Part shown: piece after piece, positions 56,886 to 64,000 of the stretch
Layout of the letters: the number at the start of each line of letters is the position of its first letter
Numbering within the stretch: the stretch's first letter is position 1
NCBI RefSeq assembly: GCF_022410515.1
Contig: NZ_JACSDI010000013.1
Location: 1-64,000 of the forward strand
From: Shewanella cutis
Lineage (GTDB): Bacteria; Pseudomonadota; Gammaproteobacteria; Enterobacterales; Shewanellaceae
DNA: 64,000 nt
Reading direction: 5' to 3'
Notes under the pieces: generated by a model
What the model saw: only the letters and a program-made list of their open reading frames with translations
Databases searched by the model: none
Told to the model about the DNA's origin: nothing
Position numbers and translations under genes: made by a program

Positions 56886-57884
56886 ATGACTTCAAAACGT
56901 AAACGTTGGACCGCACAGGCCGCAAAATTACCAAGCCCCATGGGAGGGCTTGCCCTTGCTATCGCAAGCTTGGGTTGGACCTGGGAAAGTGTGATGCCTT
57001 CATTGAACGGCTGGGGTCAATTAACCGGTGCAATGATTGCCTCAGCCCTGCTACTGATGCTTACAGGTAAGTTTTTACTGCATCCCACAGTGCTCAAAAA
57101 CGAACTTAGCCATCCCGTCGTCGGCAGCGTAATACCGACCTTTGCCATGGCATTAATGGTGGTATCTAACCTGCTTGGCCACTATTTCCCCCATGCAGGA
57201 TTAGCTCTTTGGTTAGGTGCAATTGCAATTCATGCCGTATTTTTAGGCGCTTTTATCTACTACCGTGCTATCGACTTTAAACTCGAACATATGGTGCCTA
57301 GCTGGTTCGTGCCACCGATTGGCATTATAGTCGCAGCCGTTTCTTTCCCTAGTAATGGTGAGCCTTGGTTAGTTAACACGATTTTAGCCTTCGGCATGCT
57401 CGCCTATTTAGTCATGCTGCCACTGATGCTCTATCGCTTGATCTTCTGTCAGGCAATTCCTGATGCGGCTAAACCTACTATTGCAATCCTAGCGGCCCCC
57501 GCAAGTTTATCCCTTGCTGGCTATCTCACCGTATGTGAGCAACCATCCATAGCCTTAGTGGCGGTATTAGCAAGCATCGCGATTCTGATGACCAGCGTCA
57601 TCTATCTCGCCTTTTTCAATCTACTTAAATTACCCTTTAGCCCAGGTTATGCGGCTTTTACCTTCCCAATGGTGATTGGCGCAACAGCGCTCTTTAAAAC
57701 CGCCCACTGGCTTGAGCAATTTAGTCAAATGGCTGAACTAACTGAATGGGTAAGATTGTTGGCAGATTTTGAACTCGGTGTAGCCACTATCGTAGTTGCC
57801 TATGTAGCACTTCGTTATCTAACACACTATGTACCAAGCCCAGTTGAAAATATTGGAAGCACTACCAGTGTTCAGCTTAAATAA
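56886..57884 (+). CDS. TehA/SLAC1-type TDT family membrane channel
   Basis: A 332-aa inner-membrane protein with about ten hydrophobic helices. The opening KLPSPMGGLALAIASLGWTWE fits the TDT (tellurite-resistance/dicarboxylate transporter) family, as does the FTFPMVIGATALFKTAHWLE stretch near 258-277. Such channels pass small anions. The upstream gap is AT-rich, with GAGAGGTAAGT ahead of the ATG. No tehB is beside it; the upstream methyltransferase is of a different class. Confidence 0.84.
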   Translation: MTSKRKRWTAQAAKLPSPMGGLALAIASLGWTWESVMPSLNGWGQLTGAMIASALLLMLTGKFLLHPTVLKNELSHPVVGSVIPTFAMALMVVSNLLGHYFPHAGLALWLGAIAIHAVFLGAFIYYRAIDFKLEHMVPSWFVPPIGIIVAAVSFPSNGEPWLVNTILAFGMLAYLVMLPLMLYRLIFCQAIPDAAKPTIAILAAPASLSLAGYLTVCEQPSIALVAVLASIAILMTSVIYLAFFNLLKLPFSPGYAAFTFPMVIGATALFKTAHWLEQFSQMAELTEWVRLLADFELGVATIVVAYVALRYLTHYVPSPVENIGSTTSVQLK

Positions 57885-57950
57885 TGAGTATAAAATTCTG
57901 TAAAACTCATTAAATTGCTTAATGTTAAAATTAAACAACACATCATCCAG

Positions 57951-57985
57951 AAGAAGGAGTGAATTTATATTCACTCCTTCTTTTA
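57951..57985 (+). terminator. Terminator after the TehA-like gene
   Basis: The stem AAGAAGGAGTGAA / TTCACTCCTTCTT with a short AT loop is followed by TTATT. Confidence 0.88.
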
Positions 57986-58550
57986 TTCAAATTAAACACC
58001 AAAAAGCTTTCTGAGTAACTTTTAACCTTAACCTAGTAACATCAAGAAAAACTTATATTTCAATCGAGCTTGTTATGCATAAAAAATAGCCGATACGTTA
58101 ATTTACGAAACAGCAAAAAAATCATTTTACATCAATCACCTGACTAAAACCCTTCTGCCATATACAGCATAAAAGGCTGTAAGATAAAACTGCTCAAATT
58201 AAATTTAGATATACTAAAATTTTGATTATATTTTTTTACAAACTGTTTCAATTTTACAAAATTAAAACATTTAAATAACTTTTAATTAAAGAGTGAGCTA
58301 TTTTTATTGGCAATCTCGATTCAATACCACCTCAACCACCTCGTTAGTACATAAATAAAACCCACAACTAACAATCCATTAACAAATTAACATTACATCT
58401 CGCAACCATTATAATTTTTAACTGTTGCACTTGTTATTTTCTTGTGGTTATATCTGTCCACAATTAAATATGATCATTATTTCTTACAATGTTCTGTATT
58501 TAATTAGAATAACAACTAAACAAATAACAAGTGTGTTAAGGGAGAAAGAT
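57986..58550. other. 565-bp AT-rich leader and promoter region of the TonB receptor gene
   Basis: A very AT-rich gap with no gene. The frame of the receptor opens far upstream at 58425, but nothing there is coding. It must hold the receptor promoter and may hold a long untranslated leader. No known riboswitch pattern or Fur box was recognised. Confidence 0.5.
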
Positions 58551-61205
58551 ATGCGTACTAATTCAACATTAGCCAAAGCAGTTCGCTTTGCGTTAATTAG
58601 TGGTGCTGCAACAGCGGCTCTGTCTACAATGTCAGTTTTTGCTGCTGAAGAAGATAACGCTAAGGTTGAACGTATTGAAGTGACTGGTTCTCGTATTCAG
58701 AGAACGGATATGGAATCAGCACTACCAGTGACAGTATTGTCAGCGGAAGATATTGCTAAGACTGGTTTAAGCGATGTATCAGCAGTTTTAGCGCAAATGC
58801 CATTTAACACGGCGGGTAGTTTCATTAGTGACGCTGGTAGCTCTGCGAGTAACCATGCAAGTTCAGGTATGCGTGGCTTAGGTTCAAACCGCACCTTAAC
58901 GCTCATTAACGGACGTCGAATTGCACCATCAGCAACTTTTGGTGGCGATGCAACCAACCTCAATTTAATTCCAATGGATGCTATTGAGCGTATCGAAATA
59001 TTACGTGACGGAGCATCTGCAGTTTACGGTTCAGATGCTATCGGTGGTGTGATTAACATTATTCTCAAGAAAACCTTCGATGGTTTAGCATTTGACGCAA
59101 AATTTGGTAATCCAACTCAAGGTGGTAGAGACGAAAAATCAGCCTCTGTCACTTTTGGTAATACCAGCGATAAAAGCAGCAGCTTAGTGATCATCGAACA
59201 CAAGCAATTTGATCCACTCGAAGGTGGTCAGCGTCCTCATTTAACGGCTAATTGGGACGAAAAATACGGTCGCAGTGCTTTATATGCACCTGAAGGCACA
59301 TATCGTCCAGTTGCATCTCGCCCTGTAAAAAACGCAGATGGTACTTTCGGCACGCCAGTTTACACAGGATTACAGGTTCCAGGTAAAGATTGTCCTGCGG
59401 ATCGCATCGTCACCAGCAAAGCAGGTTCGGCTTGTGGCTTTAATCAGTTTGATGGAACTGATTATTTACCCGATCAAACTAAAGACTCTGTCTTCTCAAA
59501 TATGACTTATCGTATTACTGATGAATTAGAGTGGTTTGGTCAAGCGATTGTTATGCGTGATAAGTCCATCACGTCTTCTACCGCGCTATGGACACCTAAC
59601 CTGTACATAGCCGCAAATAACCCATTAAACCCAACGTTTGGCACAGCTAATGCGTCAGAAGTTCAAGCTTACCATCGATTGAAAGGCGTAGCAGACCGTT
59701 CAACCGAATTCGACTCAAATGTAGTTGACGTTGTAACGGGTCTAAACCTTGAGTTAGATGCAGGCTCTCTGAGCTGGTATGTACAATACTCAGATCAAAT
59801 CGTGAATATTGAAACTGACTCTTATGTATTCGAAGATAAGCTGCAAGAAGCGGTTGATAAAGGTTTGTATAACCCATTCGTTGAAGGTGGTAATGCGACC
59901 CAAGCCACTTTAGACACGTTCTTACACACAGCAACTCGTAAAGCAACCTCGAATACAACTGGGACAGGTTTGTCATGGGCAGCGCTTGCACCTATTTCCT
60001 TACCCGGTGGTGATTTAGGTTATGCTGTTGGTATGGAATACCAAAAAATTGAATACAAAGATACCCGTGATGCGCAACAAGCAGCAGGTAACGTATTAGG
60101 TACTTACGGTGGTGATTCTGCAGGCGATAGAAGCTACAAAGCCGCGTTTGTTGAAATAGAACTACCAGTATTAGACAATCTAAATGTGAAACTAGCAAGC
60201 CGTTACGACCAGTATAGCTTGCCAGATGTAGGACAGCTTTCTAACTCTGTTAACGTTCGCTACGAAGCCTTAGATAACCTTGTATTACGTGCATCTTATG
60301 GTCAAGGTTTTAGAGCACCTTCACTGGATGATTTATTGGGCAAACCTGCTACCAGTTATGACAGAATTATTGATACTACCCTGTGCCAAAGTCTGCCAGC
60401 TGATCAGCAAAAAGGTAACCCTGCTTGTGAAGATAACCAATATCTACGTAAGAGTTCAGGTAATAAAGACCTAGAACCAGAAAAATCAGCTCAATACGCT
60501 TTCGGCGCAGTGTGGAATATTACTGAGAATATCGATTTCGTTGTTGATTACTACAACATTGAAATCACTGATCAAGTAAGCTACATCGGTGCACAAACTA
60601 TCGTTGACTTAGAAGCAATTGGTGGCTTAGGTGCCTATGACCCTAAATACATCTATGTTAAACGTAAAGCTGATGGCACTATCGATGAGATTGGTGCAGG
60701 CAACATCAACATGGATGGCGTACAAACATCAGGTCTTGACGTATCTTTCACATCAAACTTCGATTTAGGGGAAATTGGTACATTTAAGTTTGCAGTTGAA
60801 GGCACTTATGCTCTGGAATACACCGAGCAGGCAAGCCCAATTGCTAAACGTTATGATGTGTTAGGCACTAAAGGGTACCCGCCACTACGTTTCAACACTA
60901 CATTTAGCTATGCAATTGATGACTTCTCGACATCTTTGATTGCTAAGTACATTGATTCTTACGATGGTGAAACACCTCAACAACAAGAAGTTGGCACTAA
61001 TAGACAAGACTTCTCATCTTTCACTACGTGGGATCTAACACTGAACTACGACTTTGACAGTTATGGAAAAGTGACTGTAGGTGCTCGTAACCTGTTTGAT
61101 GCAATGCCAGCTGTTAACTACAGCTTAGGTTACCCAGGATACGATACCGATACCCACAATATCTTGGGTCGCGTAGTATTCGCAGGATACAAAGTTAAAT
61201 TCTAA
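58551..61205 (+). CDS. TonB-dependent outer-membrane receptor
   Basis: An 884-aa receptor. A signal peptide covers about 1-31 (core VRFALISGAATAALS, cut after VFA). A TonB-box-like stretch VERIEVTGSRI is followed by the plug (LPVTVLSAEDIAKTG ... ERIEILRDGASAVYGSDAIGGVINI at about 143-167), then a beta barrel ending in VVFAGYKVKF with a terminal phenylalanine. ATG 58551 is chosen because GGGAGAAAG precedes it. The substrate is not evident; neighbours are a TehA-like channel and a YfcC carrier, not iron genes. Confidence 0.93.
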   Translation: MRTNSTLAKAVRFALISGAATAALSTMSVFAAEEDNAKVERIEVTGSRIQRTDMESALPVTVLSAEDIAKTGLSDVSAVLAQMPFNTAGSFISDAGSSASNHASSGMRGLGSNRTLTLINGRRIAPSATFGGDATNLNLIPMDAIERIEILRDGASAVYGSDAIGGVINIILKKTFDGLAFDAKFGNPTQGGRDEKSASVTFGNTSDKSSSLVIIEHKQFDPLEGGQRPHLTANWDEKYGRSALYAPEGTYRPVASRPVKNADGTFGTPVYTGLQVPGKDCPADRIVTSKAGSACGFNQFDGTDYLPDQTKDSVFSNMTYRITDELEWFGQAIVMRDKSITSSTALWTPNLYIAANNPLNPTFGTANASEVQAYHRLKGVADRSTEFDSNVVDVVTGLNLELDAGSLSWYVQYSDQIVNIETDSYVFEDKLQEAVDKGLYNPFVEGGNATQATLDTFLHTATRKATSNTTGTGLSWAALAPISLPGGDLGYAVGMEYQKIEYKDTRDAQQAAGNVLGTYGGDSAGDRSYKAAFVEIELPVLDNLNVKLASRYDQYSLPDVGQLSNSVNVRYEALDNLVLRASYGQGFRAPSLDDLLGKPATSYDRIIDTTLCQSLPADQQKGNPACEDNQYLRKSSGNKDLEPEKSAQYAFGAVWNITENIDFVVDYYNIEITDQVSYIGAQTIVDLEAIGGLGAYDPKYIYVKRKADGTIDEIGAGNINMDGVQTSGLDVSFTSNFDLGEIGTFKFAVEGTYALEYTEQASPIAKRYDVLGTKGYPPLRFNTTFSYAIDDFSTSLIAKYIDSYDGETPQQQEVGTNRQDFSSFTTWDLTLNYDFDSYGKVTVGARNLFDAMPAVNYSLGYPGYDTDTHNILGRVVFAGYKVKF

Positions 61206-61220
61206 TTTCCATCAAAACTC

Positions 61221-61251
61221 AAAAAACGGCATCCTCGGATGCCGTTTTTTT
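61221..61251. terminator. Bidirectional terminator after the TonB receptor gene
   Basis: The stem AAAAAACGGCATCC / GGATGCCGTTTTTT with a two-base loop sits between convergent genes. Confidence 0.9.
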
Positions 61252-61299
61252 ATGTCCAATTAAATCTCAACAGTGTCATTCCCAGATTTTAGCTGCGCT

Positions 61300-62871
61300 C
61301 TAGTTAAACCCTAAATAATGTGCCCCTACCACTAAAACACTTGATACCAACATCAGCAGCAACATAAAACGCCAAACAAATTTCAACCAGTTGCCCCAGT
61401 CAACACGGCATACCCCGAGAGTTGCCATCAAAGAGGCTGAAGTAGGCACAATAATATTGGTCAGCCCGTCACCTAATTGAAAAGCGAGTACAGCCACTTG
61501 CCGTGACACACCAACGATGTCCGACAATGGTGCCATCAGCGGCATAGTCAGTGCTGCCTGCCCAGAACCTGAGGTCACAAAAAAATTAAACACTGATTGA
61601 AATAACAACATAAACCAGGCGGATAAGGCATCAGGCAAATGGCCAATTAGACCACCTGCACGATCAAGAATTGTATTCAATACACTTGGCTCTGTGGGCG
61701 AACCACCACCAAGTAAAAGTAAAATCCCCGAGGCACACCCTACTAACAGCGCGGGTTCCAACATAGTTTTAGCGCCTTCTTTAAAGCTAATGGCCACCTT
61801 GTTAAGGGTCAATCCATTGAGTTTAAATACGCAGCCAATTAAGCCCGCCACTATACCCATGGTAAAAAACTGACTGGCGATTTCAGGAATAAACCACGCA
61901 TTGACTACTACCCCCCAAATTACCCACACCATAGTCAGCACTAGTAACACTAAAACCAGTAAATCGCCAAGATTAAAGCGACTTTCTAGTCTCGTATTGG
62001 CGTGATGCTCTCGAAAATAAGCATCGGACTGATAACTATGGGACAACCTGGGTTGCTGCTGAATACGATGGGCGTAACGCATGGTAAAGACTATCCCCAG
62101 CAAGGTGAATCCAAGCCACATAGGAAAGCGAAACTCACTACCAGAAAGTACTGGAATCCCTGCAATGCCCTGTGCTATCGCCACACTGAAGGGGTTCATC
62201 CAGGAACTGGCAAAACCAATTTGGGTCGCTACATAGGTCACCATCACAGTGGTAATGCCGTCATAACCCAAACGGATCATTAATGGGCAAATTATGATGG
62301 CAAAAGCAATTGCCTCTTCCCCCATACCAAACACCGCGCCGCCTAAGGAAAACAGCGTGAAGATCACCGGAATGAATAACTTTTCATTGCCGCGGGTTTT
62401 ATCGATTAACTTTAAAATGCCGTTATCGATAGTCCCTGTGGCCATTACCACGCCAAAAGAGCCACCAATCACCAGCATAAACATGATCACGCCGATCGCA
62501 CTGCCCCATTTAGAGCCTGAGCTTAAACCTTCAAATGCAAAGTTAAAAAAACCAACACCGCCCTCACCTTTGAATAGAGCAACAGGTTGTAGTTTCGGCT
62601 CACCCGATTCATCGAGTTGATAACTAAAGGAATTGGGATCAACTACAGTGCGCACTTTATCGACACCGTCAGCAAGATAATGAACTTCTTGTGTTTGAAA
62701 CGAACCAATAGGAATAACGTAAGTCATTAATCCCGCAAGCAATGCCACAAAAAAGATGATCACTAAAGTATCAGGCATTTGAAATTGTGAAGAAGCAATG
62801 GGAGGTATTGAAGGTGCGTTAGCAGCCTGAGCGGCCTCTGTTGGCTGAGAGGTTGAAGGTAGAGTTGTCAT
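61300..62871 (-). CDS. yfcC: YfcC-family inner-membrane carrier (C4-dicarboxylate/basic amino acid type)
   Basis: A 523-aa protein of the YfcC/DcuC superfamily. A Pro/Ala-rich cytoplasmic start (about 1-30) precedes about 12 hydrophobic helices. Family stretches VGFFNFAFEGL near 107, FGMGEEAIAFAIIICPLMIRLGYD (split: FGMGEEAIAF near 181) and SGSGQAALTMPLMAPLSDI near 430 are present. The substrate is not known. It is convergent with the TonB receptor and shares its terminator. Confidence 0.85.
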   Translation of the reverse strand: MTTLPSTSQPTEAAQAANAPSIPPIASSQFQMPDTLVIIFFVALLAGLMTYVIPIGSFQTQEVHYLADGVDKVRTVVDPNSFSYQLDESGEPKLQPVALFKGEGGVGFFNFAFEGLSSGSKWGSAIGVIMFMLVIGGSFGVVMATGTIDNGILKLIDKTRGNEKLFIPVIFTLFSLGGAVFGMGEEAIAFAIIICPLMIRLGYDGITTVMVTYVATQIGFASSWMNPFSVAIAQGIAGIPVLSGSEFRFPMWLGFTLLGIVFTMRYAHRIQQQPRLSHSYQSDAYFREHHANTRLESRFNLGDLLVLVLLVLTMVWVIWGVVVNAWFIPEIASQFFTMGIVAGLIGCVFKLNGLTLNKVAISFKEGAKTMLEPALLVGCASGILLLLGGGSPTEPSVLNTILDRAGGLIGHLPDALSAWFMLLFQSVFNFFVTSGSGQAALTMPLMAPLSDIVGVSRQVAVLAFQLGDGLTNIIVPTSASLMATLGVCRVDWGNWLKFVWRFMLLLMLVSSVLVVGAHYLGFN

Positions 62872-62996
62872 AGATGCGCCATTTTTTATCCAACATAAAA
62901 TGGCCGCACTATAAACTAAAGCACTGTAAACCAGTACATAATAACTTCATTTTCTTGCTTAAATACGCAAAATGCTTCCCGCAAAAATAAAACAAC

Positions 62997-63019
62997 AATG
63001 CCCAGTGAAACTGGGCATT
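62997..63019 (-). terminator. Candidate terminator after focA
   Basis: The stem AATGCCCAGT / ACTGGGCATT with a three-base loop; on the minus strand it is followed by a broken T-rich tail TGTTGTTTTATTTTT. Confidence 0.6.
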
Positions 63020-63057
63020 GAAGAAACACGAGGCTGTTAACGTGAGATGAGCAGTCG

Positions 63058-64000
63058 CTATTTACTCTCTTGGCTTTTTTTCACCTTTTCAGTATGCAAT
63101 GGTGACGCAAAAAAATGGGGGTGATGGGATTTTTGCGGATCGGGTAAAGCAATTTGCCCCTGCTCAATCCACCAATAACCAAGCCCGACGATCACCCCGC
63201 CGCCGACAATATTCCCTAAAGTCACCGGAATTAAGTTATTGAATACAAAGTTTTTTACCGTTAAATCGGCAAATTGTTCTTGGGTAACACCCAAGGAGGC
63301 AAAAAATTCCGGACTAGCAACCGACTGAATGGTGATCCCAAACGGCACCATAAACAGGTTTGCAATACTGTGTTCAAAGCCACTACTGACAAACATGGCC
63401 ACAGGTAGGATCAATAAAATCGCTTTGGTTAGCGATTCTCGACTAGCAAAGGTCATCCAAATACCAAGGCAAACCAGCATGTTACATAAAATACCTAAGC
63501 TAAATGCCTGTATCCAAGTATGGTGCAGTTTATGCTGAGCCACTTTCAATGCATTTAAGCCCCAATTACCACCATCGAGTTCGTATAACCCCGCAGCCAT
63601 AATTAAGCCCACCATCAACATAGCGCCAACAAAGTTACCCAGATAAACTCGCGTCCAGCATTTGAGCAACTCACTGGTGGTCACTTGTTTTTGCGCCCAA
63701 GCTACGCTGCTTAAGACTGAGCTGGTAAACAACTCTCCGCCGCAAATCACCACTAAAATTAACCCTAAGCTAAAGGCTATCCCGCCCACAAGACGTACTA
63801 AACCCCATGCGCTATCACCCGCGCCGGTCGTTACCGTCAGGTAAAACACAAAAGCTAAGGCAATAAAGGCGCCTGCAAACACCGCTAGACCAAAGGATTG
63901 CCAAGGTGCTTTAACGACTTTACTTTTGCCATAAATTTCAGCTTGATGATAACAGCTAAAGTGTGAAGAAACCTGCACTGACTCATGGCCATTCGCCGAC
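63058..64000 (-). CDS. focA: Formate/nitrite transporter FocA family (partial, cut by right edge)
   Basis: At least 314 aa of a FNT-family pentameric channel for formate export and import. About six hydrophobic helices are seen, with the FNT patterns GGELFTSSVLSSV (about 81-93 from the GTG at 63978) and IPVTLGNIVGGGV. The reading frame stays open to the right edge (SANGHESV precedes the GTG), so the true start probably lies outside. pflB, the usual partner, is not in the window. Confidence 0.88.
   Translation of the reverse strand, partial: SANGHESVQVSSHFSCYHQAEIYGKSKVVKAPWQSFGLAVFAGAFIALAFVFYLTVTTGAGDSAWGLVRLVGGIAFSLGLILVVICGGELFTSSVLSSVAWAQKQVTTSELLKCWTRVYLGNFVGAMLMVGLIMAAGLYELDGGNWGLNALKVAQHKLHHTWIQAFSLGILCNMLVCLGIWMTFASRESLTKAILLILPVAMFVSSGFEHSIANLFMVPFGITIQSVASPEFFASLGVTQEQFADLTVKNFVFNNLIPVTLGNIVGGGVIVGLGYWWIEQGQIALPDPQKSHHPHFFASPLHTEKVKKSQESK

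Overview
The window looks like a chromosomal segment of a Shewanella-type gammaproteobacterium. The reasons are the gene complement (smc-zipA-ligA with a true SMC rather than MukB, DUF3802, DUF2066-hda, a DUF4212 plus symporter pair beside a cNMP/CBS/DUF294 protein, prkA-yeaH-spoVR, a TonB receptor of the long Shewanella type) and the enteric-like synteny of several blocks (gmhB-rrn, perM-bepA-arsC, fadR-nhaB-dsbB). It is ordinary core genome. I see no prophage, integron, CRISPR array, toxin-antitoxin or defence island.

Layout. 1-180: promoter and leader of an rRNA operon that runs leftwards out of the window, with gmhB behind it. 1.0-3.9 kb: a decayed repeat, a GntR regulator with a KASIII (FabH-like) enzyme, and an LRAT-fold protein. 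4.1-8.8 kb: leftward symporter block (DUF4212 small subunit, Na+/solute symporter, cNMP-CBS-DUF294 protein, DEDDh exonuclease). 9.2-13.3 kb: repeat element, dsbA, a YeeZ-like dehydrogenase, an HD-GYP protein, DUF2919. 13.5-15.2 kb: divergent argO/argP. 15.2-19.3 kb: perM, a TusA-like protein, bepA, arsC, DUF2069. 19.5-25.0 kb: a lipoprotein with an HExxH motif, hda, DUF2066, uraA. 25.1-26.2 kb: grxD and sodB. 26.5-31.3 kb: prkA-yeaH-spoVR. 31.5-35.2 kb: repeat element, then fadR/nhaB/dsbB. 35.8-38.4 kb: a large membrane sensor kinase-like protein. 38.4-42 kb: repeat remnant, STAS protein, DUF3802, yceI, yaiI, pdxH. 42.1-48.8 kb: smc-zipA-ligA. 49.0-53.6 kb: cysZ, a CBM9/DUF5916 outer-membrane protein, a second KASIII. 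53.7-54.4 kb: an RDD-family gene destroyed by a repeat insertion. 54.5-64 kb: cysK, a methyltransferase, a TehA-like channel, a TonB receptor, a YfcC-type carrier and a focA gene cut by the right edge.

The feature that best links the window together is a dispersed short repeat of about 276-279 bp. It starts with GGGCGTGTTGACGTTT, ends with the inverse, and the best copies are flanked by TA. I find five copies (1044, 9235, 31539, 38470, 53955). They have no transposase and behave like a MITE. The copy at 53955-54230 sits cleanly inside the RDD reading frame, which shows real insertion with TA duplication. Beyond that, the items most worth a second look are the HExxH lipoprotein, the LRAT-like protein, the sensor protein with a degenerate kinase core, and several unassigned hairpins. 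Functional groupings seen are disulfide formation (dsbA, dsbB, bepA), thiol and oxidative stress (grxD, sodB), cysteine synthesis (cysZ, cysK), replication and chromosome upkeep (hda, ligA, smc), and fatty-acid control (fadR with a candidate operator, two KASIII enzymes).
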